A stretch of DNA of 64,000 nucleotides from contig JAPNXP010000012.1 in assembly GCA_028753945.1 (NCBI GenBank), positions 5,416,501-5,480,500 of the forward strand, read 5' to 3'. The stretch's first letter is position 1, and every line of letters begins with the position of its first letter. Both the position numbers and the translations under genes were made by a program. The notes beneath the pieces are model-generated. The model was not told the origin of the DNA. It saw only the letters and a list, made by a program, of their open reading frames with translations, and made no database searches. The DNA is from Hexactinellida sp. DTS-2022. Taxonomy: Eukaryota; Porifera; Hexactinellida. Below, piece by piece: positions 1 through 13,100 of the stretch.

Positions 1-1
1 A

Positions 2-250
2 TTTATAGAAGACCCTCTCGACAGTAAGAAGGTTGTCACTCGCGGCGCGTTCCACTTCCCAATAATCCGACACGCGTTCGAACACGCATTCCTATTGCTC
101 TGTTCTGCTGTCCTGGGAAACGGGATTCCGAACGGGTATCAGTCCACCCTGGGATTAATTATTTTCTTAGAAAGGGACTGGGTGGACCGACGGGAGGATT
201 GGGAGAAAAGCTGGGGTGACCTTCTTCCTGGGACAGATAGCGAACTATAA
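2..250 (+). CDS. 3' end of TENT4/TRF4-like non-canonical poly(A) polymerase (partial)
   Basis: An open frame enters from the left edge and stops at TAA 248-250 (82 codons). It reads IEDPLDSKKVV, then an aromatic/hydrophobic helix (FEHAFLLLCSAV), then a YQSTLGLII motif and a WVDRREDWEKSWG tail. These align in order with the C-terminal part of the TENT4 (PAPD5/PAPD7, yeast Trf4) catalytic core: the IEDPL...DVGRSSY segment, the helix VFDYAYIVLSHAV, ESTLGRII, and the tail YRRWIKEKWG. In that family the enzyme oligoadenylates nuclear RNAs for exosome trimming. The nucleotidyltransferase centre lies outside the window. Members often have a longer C-terminal tail; this one stops just after the core. 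The gene lies head-to-tail with the TIAM-like gene. Identification is from motif memory only. Confidence 0.7.
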   Translation, partial: FIEDPLDSKKVVTRGAFHFPIIRHAFEHAFLLLCSAVLGNGIPNGYQSTLGLIIFLERDWVDRREDWEKSWGDLLPGTDSEL

Positions 251-876
251 TTTGTAACTTCAGATGAGTGAGTGTCTTGTCTGAGTAGGTTTGAATATAT
301 TCTTTATTGTTTTATTACTCTACGCACACATATAGACTGTTATCATTATTATTAAATCACTTTACTAACACAATACTATTTGTTAGTTGCGTGTTATTAA
401 TTGTTTATAACAAATTATATGAAACTTCTTATTTTTACGGAAAATATCAAAATGCTAGCCCTAGGTGTTACTTTATTGATATAAATTATTTGTTTTTATT
501 TTACTGTATGCATGTCATATGTAGATTTGTTAGTTAGTTTCCCCGTGTCTTATGTAGAAGCTAGATTTACACTATTAGTTACTGAATTCTTATATTGTGT
601 CTCATGGGTTACAGATGCTCCTAGGGTCACGATTTTTGATGATTTTTGTACACATTAAAAAGAAAAGTTATACTAAACCCTCATTTTACCATTAGATTTA
701 TAACAAAATTCTTCTTCTGATACAAATTACGATTTTACTAATTGTGCTTAGTTTCTGCCATAATAAAGTGCTAATTTTCTTTGTTTATTTGCATGTACAG
801 TTTATCTACTGCTTTATATTTTAATAATTGAGTTTGACTATACTATTGACATGATTCCTATGGGTCACATTAGTTG
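251..876. other. AT-rich intergenic spacer upstream of the TIAM-like gene
   Basis: About 630 bases between the TENT4-like stop and the first ATG of the TIAM-like gene. A 76-codon frame at 307-537 has AT-driven composition and no recognisable motif. The segment probably holds the 3' UTR of one gene and the promoter of the next; I see no clear TATA box or other element. Confidence 0.5.
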
Positions 877-1141
877 ATGGGTGGGTTACTGGACAGAATA
901 GAGTCCCTGTCCCCTCAGGGCAAGACCTACTCGGTGGCCGGTCGGTCCCCTGACCCTCTCTCCTCCCCTGACCTCATACAGCCCACCCGACAGAGGGGGC
1001 TCTGGGGGGGCAGGGGTACACCGGATAGCGGGAGGCAGGTCCTGTGTCTCTCTGCTAGCGCCTACTGGCTGAGCGAGAATAATATCTGGGAGCCTGTGGT
1101 GGAGGGGAGGAGCAGCTTGTCGCTCTTCAAACTAACCAGCG
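877..1141 (+). CDS. TIAM-like gene, exon 1 (start of WH1-like domain)
   Basis: ATG at 877 opens a frame with QVLCLSASAYW near its end, matching the start of the still-life WH1-like domain. Donor G|GTAAAT at 1142 leaves phase 1. An AG at 872-873 could instead be an acceptor, which would make this an internal exon. Confidence 0.75.
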
Positions 1142-4100
1142 GTAAATACTCCGTATTGTATAGTATAACTCCGTTATAACGTACCCCCCAGGGAATGGAA
1201 TAAGTACGTATTATCCGAGTGTACGTACTAACCGAGTTTACCCTACATAGAAATACATACTGCGTTTTAATATTGGTTAAATTAAATTGGTACGTACTAA
1301 GGTAAATTATAACCGAGTTATACTGTAATTTTCTCTCAAGAATACTTCATTATTAACCAATAATTAATTCTTTTATTTAATGATTAATATTATCAAAACA
1401 CTCATTCCTTGTGACCTTAAATTGGCCTCGATATTATTTGTATATTTATCTAGGCCCCGAGGAGGAATATAGAGTGACGGTGCATAGTGATGACGTCACG
1501 CTAGAGCTGGGGAATATCTGGGTGCCCCGCGTGGAGGTGGTCCGGACGGACAGTTCCTCTGTCTACTGGGAGGACACCAGGGGGCGCGTGTGGGGGGTCA
1601 GGTTCCCGCTGGAGGGGGACACACTCCGGTTTATAGCTGGGTGCTCCCCCCTCAGCCTCAGACCCGGGGTCACCCGTCTCCGAGAGGGGGCCAGGTGGGT
1701 GCCCCCTATCCCCCCTGCCGAGGGGTCCAGAGGATCTCCGGATATCGAGACGGGACCATCCGACACACAGGTAACTATTGTGGTTATTTTAGAATAAAGT
1801 ATTTTCCCGAATTGTTTCGAGGGCCAAATTTACCCTCAAATTTTTGAAAATCAAGAAAATTATATTTAGGTGGATTCTAAATTATAATGGTTCTCAGCTA
1901 CAGTAAACATACGAAAATGTCTAAATTAGTTTACACTTCAGTTATCAATAGTGAGTATTATTTTGTAATACAAATGTTATGTTGTTTATTGACCCGGCGC
2001 TTATTTGGGGAAACACGTTAAGTAAAGCTCTCTGTTAAATAGATAATTTGAAATATAGATATTAACATGGATATAGGAGTTATAAATAGTGCGTAGTACT
2101 AGCTACTGCGGACAGGACTGGTAGAGTTGTACCAGCTGCGAAATGCTTTCTTCCACGAGCGCGATGTCCCTCTCCAGCTGTCCCCCTTCCCTCTGGAGTT
2201 CCTCTATCTCCCTTTCCTCGCTAGCTAGCTCCTCTAAAAGAGTCTCTATCTCTTCCAGCTCAACACTAGTCACTGTATCAAACAAGCTGCTAGTTGTGTT
2301 AACAAGTGCATTAAGCCTCTCTATAGCCTCTGATACATACGCTTCTTTATTAGTTAGGAACTCAGGCAGCTCTTCGGTCCCATTTATATACGCGTGCACC
2401 ACAGTGAATAGAGAGCCCGCTTGTCCGCAGGCTCCTATACACTGCCCTTCTGCCACTGTTGCACTCTGATAGCCCTCCTCAAACTTGTTGTTTATTCCTC
2501 CGTTAATTCTTCGCACGTCTAATCCCAGGGATATTATCCTATCGGACGTATCGATCAGCTGATCGGTTTCCTCGTAAAACTCCCCTAGCGCCTCCCCAGC
2601 TGATACCAGCGCATTCCTCGCATTCTCAATGGACACATTGGTAGTCACGGTCTGCGTAACCTGTGTGAGGTTTATGTTACTGACTACTTCTATCAACAAA
2701 TTAGAGGCGTTATTAGCAGCCGCCTGCGCGCGAACAGCGAGCTCACTCGCGAGCCTTGCCTCCGCGAGACTCTGGTTAGCCTCAGCTCGTATCCGCTCCA
2801 CGGCCCCCGCCGGGACGATAAGTCTGTTTATGTCAGCTGACAGAATGCCGGCTGTAGAGGGAGAGGGGCCTACTAGCGAGAGGGTGTCTCGAGACAGCTG
2901 ATCCGTGGGGCGCAGGGACTGCTCCAGGGAGGATACCTCCGCTAGGAGCTCTGTCTGTGCATACTGCGTACGGTTAGCCAGATCAGCTGTTCCTACTGAG
3001 TTGTTGAGAACCGCGAGAGACGCAGATAAGGCTGCAGCCGATTGGTTAGCTGTACCCTCTGTGTCGCTAAGCAGGACTCGAATGGAATGCAGGGAATCAG
3101 CTGCTCTCCCCTCCTTCTCCCCCGCGCTGCTCGCCGCCTCTCTGCTCACGTTCCCTGTCCCCGCGGCTATGGAGCCGCCCTCTGCGGTTAGAGCTCTGCT
3201 GGCATTCACCAGCTCCGCTACGCCCTCCCGCGTCTGGACGAGAGAGGAGAGCACAGCCCGGGCCCTGGCGAACTCGCTATCGAAGCTAGCTACCGTGGCG
3301 CTTATAGCAGTCAGCTGATCCGCTGTGTTCCCACTCGTGTTTGTGTACGCGGCTATTCTCTCCCCGCTGCTGGCAATCCCTGCCTGGGCGATGTGAACAT
3401 CTATGTTCTCTCTCGCTATGGCGCGAAGTGCCTCCCTCGCGGTTTCTCTCGCCCTGTCTACGCTACTCCTCACAGCTGTCAGCTCCGCCAATAGGATAGC
3501 TGCCGTTATAACCCCACCTCCCCCCAGCTGAATAGTCCCATTGAATCGCGTCGATACTCGAGTGTTGCCCTCGCTCTCCATTAGAGAGGTGCTAATCTCA
3601 CTCATCAGCTGTTCAAGACCCGTCAGGTTATAAGACAGGGCGGCTAATACTAGCTCCAGCTGGGATATCTGTGTGCGGTTAAGCGCAGAGCTCTGGGCGA
3701 GAGTCGCGGCTTCTAACAGATGTGTGTTGAGCTGGTTAATCTGTGCTGTGATGTTACTCAGCGAGAGGGGGAGGTACCCCGAGAGGAGGGCGTCCACTCT
3801 GCCCCCTAACACCTCTACAGCTGCCCCCTCCAAGGCTATCAGGGACAACCAATCGTAGAAGCACTGCGGACACTGCTCGCAAGTAGGAGGGGATCCTGTA
3901 GAGTATTCATAATACAGTGGAACCTAGGTAGTACGGATACCAACGGACGGTAAAATAGCCGCTTTATCCGGAGTTCGTATTAACCGGAGTAATACCAATT
4001 GAATAACTGTTTGTTCGTCTTATGCGGAAATTCGTACAAACGAGGTTCCACTGTAGTTAAGCTACGAATCGTATAACAACTGACCTGTGTATCCGAATGC

Positions 4101-7100
4101 GCACACATCACACTTGTCCCCCTGCACCCCTACGTCACAGCTACAGGCCCCCGTCCCCTGGTGACAGGACTCCCCCACAGCCCCCTCCCCACACCCACAC
4201 AGCTCGCACCCTCTCGCTGTAAAGTTAAACGCGTCTCCCGAGCAACCGCAGCACTTTATGTCCCTCTCCCCTCCCACGTTAGGGGAGCAGACACACACCC
4301 CTGTAAGCGCGTCACAGGAGGCAGAGAGGGACCCGTTGGAGCAGCAGCCGCACGGGATGCACCCCTCTGGGAGCCCCAGGTGCAGCCCCCAATATCCCTC
4401 CTCACAGGTGTCGCATCCGGGCCCCAGGACGTGGGGCTTGCAGGCACAGGCCCCGGTATCAATCTGACAGATGTTGTCCTCTCTCCCGAGTGTGTTGCAC
4501 TGACAGGGGAGACAGGAGTCCGAGGGGGCGTCCCCGAAGTACCCAGGGGCGCACAGCTCGCACTCAAAGCCCGCGGAGTTGTTGAGACAGAGGAGACACT
4601 CCCCTGTGGTCCGGTTGCAGTTCCCGGTCTGAGATAGGTCCGTGTTGTCCGAGCAGGAGCAGGTGGTGCAGCGGGCCCCGGGGAGGGAGGGGGTCCCGAA
4701 GTACCCGTCCCCACACACCTCGCAGTTCCGCCCCGTGTAACCGGGGGAACAGCTGTCGCAAGTGGGGAGGCTGTCCGTCCCCAGGAAGCAGGTCGGACTG
4801 AAGCTCTGCGTCTCCAGGGGACAGGGGCAGAGCCGACAGTCGGAGGGGGAGCCGGCACTGGCGTCTCCGTAGAACCCACTCAGACAGGCCTGGCAGTGGT
4901 CCCCCGTAGTGTTGTGCTGGCAGGCGAGACACGCCCCGGTTAGCGCGTCACAGGTGTCCGTGTGTCCGTTGCAGACGCAGGGGGTACAGAGGTGTGTCGG
5001 GTTCTGAGAGGGCCGGAAGTGCCCCTGGGAACAGGCCTCGCAGAAGTGGCCCGAGTAGGGGGCGGGACAGTCGCACCGCTCCACCACCTCTGCCCCTCCC
5101 GGGACCGCTACAAGGGTCTCTAGCAGGAAGTATTCCATAGACACACTCGCGATGCTAGCCTCGGAGTAGCGCGCCTTTATTCGCAGAGCGGTCAGGTTGG
5201 AGAGGACCTGGATCAGCTGAGCGTAGCTGGCGACGGGACCCTCGGGGGTGCCCACTCGCCAGCTGGTTTCGATAAGAGGGATAGAGAACGGGTTGCCGGG
5301 GCCGCTGGGGACCTCGCTAGGGAACGAGCTGATCAGCTGATCACCAAGGAAGCTGCCCTCTAGTATGACATCAGGCTCCGGACCTATGTACCGGGTCTCG
5401 TCTTGCAGGTCCTCTGAGAACACGCTCAGGACCAGGTTCTGTCCGTAGGAGAGACCCCTGTTTCCGAGGAAGGGACGGGGGGCCAGCCAGTAGACCTGCG
5501 CGGGACTCGTTATCAGGAATGTGACGTAGCTGTTGACGAGCAGCTGGAGATAGAAGGCGTCCTCTACTAGCCAGCCCATGGTGCAGGTTGTCCCGGTGGG
5601 GTCTAGGAATGTCTGGCAGCTGGAGAAGTTAGAGGAGAGCTGCGAGAGAGAGTACTCTTGTGTTAGGTTGGAACAGCTGTTCGCTTGTGTGTAGCATTTG
5701 CAGTCCTTGCATACCGGGGCTCCGTCCTCTGGCGCTACGTAGCTCCCGTCAGAACACACGCGGCACTTCTCGCCTGAGAACCCGTTGATACAGAGGCAGG
5801 TGCCCCCCTCCGAGCAGTCTAGGGAGGCGCTGGTGTCCTCGCGGCACTGGCAGGGGGAGCAGCCTGCTGCAGAGAGGGCGAAGTGGCCCGGGGAACAGCT
5901 GATACACTTGTCGCCTGTCACACCGGACAGACAGACGCAGCGGCCCGAGCCATCGCAGTCGCCGCCAGCTGAGAAGGCACTGCAGCCACACAGAGTACAG
6001 CCCGATACAGAGAGTCCGTAGAACCCCGACATACAGGTGTCGCAGGTAACAGCTGTTACGCCGGGCTTGCAGTCGCACTGCCCGCTAGTCGCGTTACAAG
6101 GGGTGTTAGTGGCCCCTGTGGGGTCGCAGGCACACGGCTCACAGCCTGATACAGACAGAGAGTGGTACCCAGGGGTGCAGAGGGTGCAATCGCGGTTTGT
6201 GACACCTCCTCTGCAGGGACACTGTCCCCCGAATGCGGCACAAACACCAGAAGAGGCCCCCAGAGGGTCGCAAGCACAGGGGAGAGCGGTCTCATAGAAA
6301 CTAGCCAGCAGAGAGAAGAGAGTGTCCTCACAGCTGTTAAGTGCTGTGTTGAGTGAGTAGTAGCTGTATACACATTCCATCAGCCCCTGTTGTTGCTGGG
6401 TAGCTAGGTCCGAGAAGAGAGGGGATAGCGAGTAGTCCGGTACCAGCAGGAGAGAGTCCAGCCAGAGCCCTGTGTCCGTAGGCGTGAGGGATACCGAGTA
6501 GAGGCCGGGGGTCCCCTGTAGACAGGTGGATAGCAGGGGGGCAGAGGAGTAGGAACTGTTGAGGAGCACTGTTTGTATTCTGTTTATATTGTCGCATGTG
6601 TCTGAGGTATCCTCGAGTCGTATCTCCATATTAACGCTCCCGCTCTGAAGTGTGAAGTACCGCAGAACCGGTATGTAGTTGAACCCCCGCGGGACGCTCA
6701 CACTCAGCTCCAGGGTCTCCCCCCTCTCGACCCTGGCCAGCCCCGCCCCCGTGTAGGGGAACAGCGAAAACAGACCCTCGTACCCCGGTACGTTCCTCCT
6801 CGGAATATTCCCCCCCTCCCCCTCGAACAGCAGGTAGTCCGGGCCGGGCAAGAAGTGTCCGGTCTCTACTCTCTCGCATCTGTCCCCCGCGAAGTTCGGT
6901 CGGCACTGACACTCCCCTGTCCCCTTGTCGCAGACAGGGGTAGCGGCCCCGCCCGCGTCACACCCACACGGGACACAGGCCCCGCCCCCGGAAATACCGT
7001 ATAGTCCGTCCTTACAGACATCGCACTGTCGCCCCTCTACGTTATCCCTACAGCTGCACTGTCCCGTGTCCGTATGGCAAGTTATAGAGAGACTTCCTAT

Positions 7101-10100
7101 CTCGTTACAGGCACAGCTCTCACACCCCCCGGGCTGGGACGAGAGGTTGAAGAACCCTAGCTTACACTCACTGCAGTCGCGTCCGAACACGTTAGTCTCG
7201 CAGAGGCACTCTCCCGAGGACACGAGACACACCCCCGCGTCAGCTGTTCCCTCCGGGTGGCAGCCGCAGGGGCGACATATGGAGGCGTCCGTGAGGAGCA
7301 GGAGAGGGTCCCTGTAGAAGAAGGGGAGACAGGACGCACATCTGTCCCCCGTGGTGTTGTGTAGGCAGTCCCGACAGACCCCGGACCCCAGGGTGCTATC
7401 GAACTCGCAAGCGGCAGCGTGTGAGTAGCACTGACAGAGCTGACAAGTGTTGCTGTCCGCGGGGGTCCCGGGGAGGTAGGCCCTGTTGTTGTGGAGCGGG
7501 AGACACCGCTCACAGCTGTTCCCCTCCGTGTTGTGTCCGCAGAGACAGCGGGCCGGCTGGCTGGGGTCGCAGGCGTCCGCGTGTCCGTTACAGAAACAGC
7601 TGGCCGACACGACCCACTCGGACACCGCGTGGTAGTACCCCTCGTCTATGAGGCCCACCGCCCGGTTGAAGGACAGGACCCGGGCCCGCAGGCCCGTAAC
7701 CAGCAGGTAGGCCAGGGCAGCGGCGCTCGCGTTGGTGACGCCCCCCGGGACCCTGCCGGCCGGGGAGAAGGCGACGGAGCCGCCGGAGAAGGGGTTTATG
7801 TCCGACTGGGAGGCGTCACAGACCGCAGCGGTCCCCAGGGCGGGGTCCGCGGGGTCTGGGGAGGGGGGCATATTGAAGTCGACCTGGCAGTCGGGAGAGA
7901 AGAACTGGTAGGGGACCCAGGTGGCCCCGAAGTCGGCGGTGTACTCGAGGAGCATGGAGCGGGGCCGGGGGCTGCGCCAGAGGAGCGAGGTCTCCGAGAG
8001 GAGGAAGCGAGCCGAGAGGTTGAGACGGAGGGTGACCCCGCTGAGGTCGGTCTCTGCCTGCCACCAAGTGGCGGCGTCTCCGTCTCCGGCGAGAGAAGCC
8101 GCGTGCTCCGAGGCGACACAATCGTAGCACTGGGTGAGGTCCCCTAGGGTGAGACTCAGAATCGGACAGGACAACTCGGGGCCCTCCGGACCGCAGGTAC
8201 TGCTGGCAGAGAGGGAGAGGGGACCGAGTTTTGGAGAAATGTTCTGAGAGGGGGGGTAGCAGCCCTGGGAGGGGGGACACACCGCGAGGCAGGGGGCCAG
8301 GAAAGAGAGGAACACGAGACACACACAGACACACTTCATCTGTAGTCTGATATGTGACGTAGCTGGGTAGTATAGATACTAACTAGGTTGAATGGAATTT
8401 CCACTAAAATATGTAAATATTTACGAAATTTGGGACAAGCTTCTTCAGGAGAATATTGTTGTAATATTCCTTGTTATTTTTCCAAATTTCCTAGTTTGGA
8501 TAAATAAATCTCATAAAGTGTATACTATACGTTTGTTTGTGTAAACAAATGGTTTTATAACATGTGTAGGAGGATCCTCTCGACTGCTCGCTACAACTCA
8601 GTTCCGGGCTGAAGGAAGGGGACCTACTCAGGGCAGTCATGGAGGGGTTCATTTCTAGAAAGTTATCTCTCGAGTTACAAGACTTGGATTCTCTATCATT
8701 CACACAACTCGATAACTCACCCATTCAGGAGCTGCCTCAAAAAGTAAGTGTATTATACAGCCATTTGTAAATACGCACCTAATCCTAGTATAATCCAATT
8801 TTAATACGCCTAAATTACAAATTAACGGTATAGGAGAGGATATCAAATTTTCGCGCTCCTAAATTCAAATTTTCACAAAATCCCGCTCCTAGTCCTTGGA
8901 TATTTCCTTGGTTCTATTTATAGCTACACTTGTTGCTTATAAACTGTTACCCCCAGGTGTCCCCTGTCCCCCTGGGGCCCGACAGAGACAGCAAGTTATC
9001 CGAGAAGAGCCTCTCCAGTGACGCCATCGCTCTACACCACTCCATCGACCATTTCACGCAGGCATTCGTGTCAGAAGCGGTTTTCAAAGATACGGGCCAC
9101 AGAGCGGGGATTGAGTCCCAGCGTCTGAGCGGCGTTAACTGGGTGTACCCGAAGGGACTGGATCGGATAGGGGGCGACACAGAGGAGACAGAGGGGTCCA
9201 ATTGCGACACAGAAGAGGCGTCGGAACCTCTGCTCATAGAGCTAGAGGAAGGTCTGGAAGGGGACTCCTATGCAGACATATACAGACACCACCACATAGA
9301 CTCTGGTATACGCACGCTATTCTACTATCATAAGGGCACTCTGGTTATAACAAGTCAAAGGGACACTTTCATTATTTAGCTATAAGCGGAGTAAAATCTT
9401 TACTTTTCAAGTCTGGGGGAAACTTCATTATAAGCAGTTATTTCGTTATACTGTATCCATATTATTGTTGTTATTATTCTTGTTTGTTATTATTATTGTT
9501 GTTGTTCTCTTAGAGTTGCAAGCTGACCTCTACACGCTTGACGAGGCCGTCAGGACGCTGGAGCTGAGCTCGGCCCGCCCCTCCCTCCCGGGCAGCCGGC
9601 GCTCCTCTCTGCTGGCCGAGCAGGAGAGACGCATGTCCCCCCCGGACCGGCGGGCCTCCAGACAGGGGGCGGAGGGGTCCCCCTCCCTGGCCCGCTACGC
9701 GTCCCTCCCCACGATCCCCTCGCGAGGGAGACTCGAGATAGAGACCAGCTCCGAGGTCTCTCTCAGCCACCTACAGTCCCAAACAGACAACCTAATCGGT
9801 ACACACACTTTATATATAATGTTACTAATAGCACAGTATAGTCTATAGCTTGCTCTTAAAAGCGGCAAGTGCAGGCAATGAATGCCCTCCCTGCGTCAGC
9901 TTGTGTCCCCCGTCCACAACCAGTACCTCTCCGGTTATATTGTCCGCCAGGCCGGAGCAGAGGAACACGCATGTCTCCGCCACCTCTGTCCGAGTGGCCA
10001 TCCTCTGGAGGGGGATGGAATCGGTGATCCGCTCCCTCGGGACCCCCGCCCCCAGTCTCCGCATCCCCTCTGTGTCCTCCACCGGCCCCGGGGCCACCGC

Positions 10101-13100
10101 GTTGACCCTCACCCCCTCTGGGCCCCACTCCACAGCCAGGTGCTTAGTCAACGCGTCCACTGCGGCCTTAGCGGAGCCCGCGTGTGCTTGTAGTGCGTTC
10201 CCCTGGTAGTATAGGGTGGCGGATATGTTCAGGATAACCCCGCTTCTGTCCGGACGGGAGAAGGAGTTCAGGTAGACTGATCTGGACAGATTGAAGGTCC
10301 CCAGGGTGTCGATCTCTAGAACTGTTCTGAACGCGTTTGATGACATTGCGCTCACGGGACATAGGAAGTTACCAGCGGCGTTATTAACGAGAATATCTAT
10401 ATCCCCGAACTCTCGTATCGCCTGTTTAACCGCCCTGTCCACCTCTTCGTACCTACGCACGTCCATCTGAATAGGCAGACACTTCCTGCCCGTGGCGGCT
10501 CTCAGCCTAATGGCGGCCTCCTGGAGGCGAGACAGACTCCTGCTGGCTATCACGCAGTCGCACCCGTGGCGCATTAGCAGCTCCGCTATTCGGAACCCGA
10601 TCCCTGACCCGCCCCCCGACACCAGCGCCACGCGCCCCCCCAGCAGCTCCGGCACGAATCGGTGCGTGTAGGACTCCAAACAGGCGTCCGGCGTGTCCAT
10701 CTGTCTAATCTGTGTTAACTGTTAATGTTATATAGAGAGACGGTTATAACGTCTCCCTCGGGAATGGGATAAGTGCGTATTAACCGAGTTTATCCTACAT
10801 CGAAATTCCTTATATGTAGAGTTGTAGACGGTCTATAAAAGCCCATACAAACTAAGCCAAAAATTTGTAGACCGTCTATAAATTTTGTAGACCAAAAGCC
10901 CCTACGTCTATTGGTAATACTATTTTATATGTAAAGAAAACCTGGTTTAGAAATAGACGGTCTAATAGTATATATGTTATTTCAAATACATACTGCTTTA
11001 GAAACTTGGTTACACACTCAGTACATACGGTCGTTATACCCGAGTTATACTATAGCTAGATAGATACCCTATACTATATACATAATATAATGAGTGCCAT
11101 GGTGTAGTATCCTGCAAGAGTGGCTGGCTGGTGGTCAGCAGACTGCTCCGCCACAAGAAGCGACGCCTGCATCTCTCCTCGCGCGGAAAGTGGCGGCGCC
11201 ACTGGTGCAGCGTTAAGGGCGCCTCTCTGGTGCTACACGGCAGAGAGGACACCTCCCCCCTGGAGGGAACCAGCGAGCCGCTCCTCTGTCTGGACCTGGA
11301 GGGGTGTCTCGTGCAGACGGCTTGCGAGTGCGTTAAGCGGAACCACGTGTTCTCCATCAGTCTACCCAGCGGACACGCGTACTACATGCAGGTACTAACA
11401 GCTGTTATTATAGCAGTGTTAACGTATGGGAGGGGTTACTTTAGGTTAACAGGGAAAGGGAAATCTTATTGTGAGGGAGTGGAAACAGTGAATTATACAG
11501 CTGTTTGTAAATACGCTCCTAATCCTGGTCTGATCCAATTTCCATACTCCTAAATCACAAATTAATGTTACGGTATAAGAGAGGATTCAAAATTTTCGCG
11601 TCCTAAATTCACGTTTTCCAAAAATCATGCTCCAAAAGGAGCGTCTCGCTCTCCTGGATAATTCCTTGAGTGGATCTCACTTCACAGGTTTAGTTGTATG
11701 TGTTTTCTATTACTGAACAAAATATTGGGGGTTGGCGAGAAGAGGCTTTTGTCTCCCTAACTTGAGATGGGGGTCTACTGTAACCATATTGTGCTATGCC
11801 TGACAGTGTAATGTCATTGTGCTGTGTGTAGGCCATAACGCAGGGAGAGGTGGTGAAGTGGATCCAGCAGCTGCACTGCTCGGCCGCCATAGCCTGCACG
11901 CGGCAGCTGAACAGAGGGCTGGCTGTCGAGAAGCTGCGACTGAGGAGCGCACAGCTGGAGACGGAGATACAGGGGGACCTCAGTGTTAAGGGGAGAGCGG
12001 AGGCCAAGCTCCTGTCCTCTCGGGACCTCTCTCTGAAGGAGCGGGTGCGAACTGAGCTCAGCTCGCTAGACCTCTCCGTAGACCTCCTGCAGGCAGAGAT
12101 ATACAGGTATGATAGTACCGTCTCGTTAGTAGGGACACCAGGGGACCGTATCAATTGTATTATCTGTAAGTTCGTATTAGCCGGAGTTACTTACATGCAT
12201 TTGTATAGGCTATGGGAATTAATAAGTACGGTCTCGTTAGTAGGAACACCAGGGGACCATAGAAATTGTATTATCCGTAAAGTCGTATTAAGCGGAGTAA
12301 TTAGCATGCATTTGTATAAGCTAGGGGAATTAAACCTGGCCTTGTATTCCTTTATAACCGTGTTTAACTTTGTACATATTAACTAGAGTCTACTGTATTT
12401 ATTGAATTAATCATATAATAAGTGAGCTAGCGCTAAGTCTTCTTGCCCTTCCCCTGTCCCTGCTTGCCCACCATCTTGTCTATGTATAGCTCCTGCTGCA
12501 TCTTAAGGGACATGTCCGAGAGGAGGTGTTTGTGAGCCTCCTTGTGTTTCTTCAGCTGAGCGGTCAGCTCGCGTATCTTCTGGTCGCGACTCTCCAGCTC
12601 CTGTTCCTTGCGGGTCAGCATTGCTTCCAGCGCCGCGCAGCGGGTCGAGAGATCTTCGTTTTTAGAGTTTTCCTGCAAGGCGCGTGTCCTCATGAGTCCG
12701 AATGCGTTCTCGAAGGTTTCCTTCTCTCTCTCCAGCTGTTTCGCTAGAATCTCAGACTCCGCCACTGACATCTCGGCTCGCTCGGTCTCGCTATCGAGTC
12801 TCTCCCCCAGGATGCCATTCTCCTGCTTGAGGCACTCCAGCTGCGTCTCCAGGTTCTGCAGCTCTAGGAATCCCTCCGTGACAGACGCCTGTACCCCTAC
12901 CTCGGGGCCGGGGGGGCAGGGGGCGGGGGGGACCCGCTTGTTCCTGCTGAGGAGGTCCTGTGACAGCTGTTCCTGCAGGAGGATGCAGTCCACTATCTGC
13001 TTCGATACGGTGTAGTGGCTGGGGAACTGCTGTTCCGACATATCACTTATATGCTACTGTTGCCAAATTATACTAAGTCAAATGTTAATAGAAATACGTA

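Noticed and set aside
307-537. 76-codon frame upstream of the TIAM-like gene
   Set aside because: AT-driven composition and no motif; it occurs in intergenic DNA where such frames arise by chance.
7491-8147. Plus-strand frame of 218 codons opposite the laminin exon
   Set aside because: It is a mirror of the GC-rich LN domain coding strand, with Gly/Arg/Val composition and no independent motifs.
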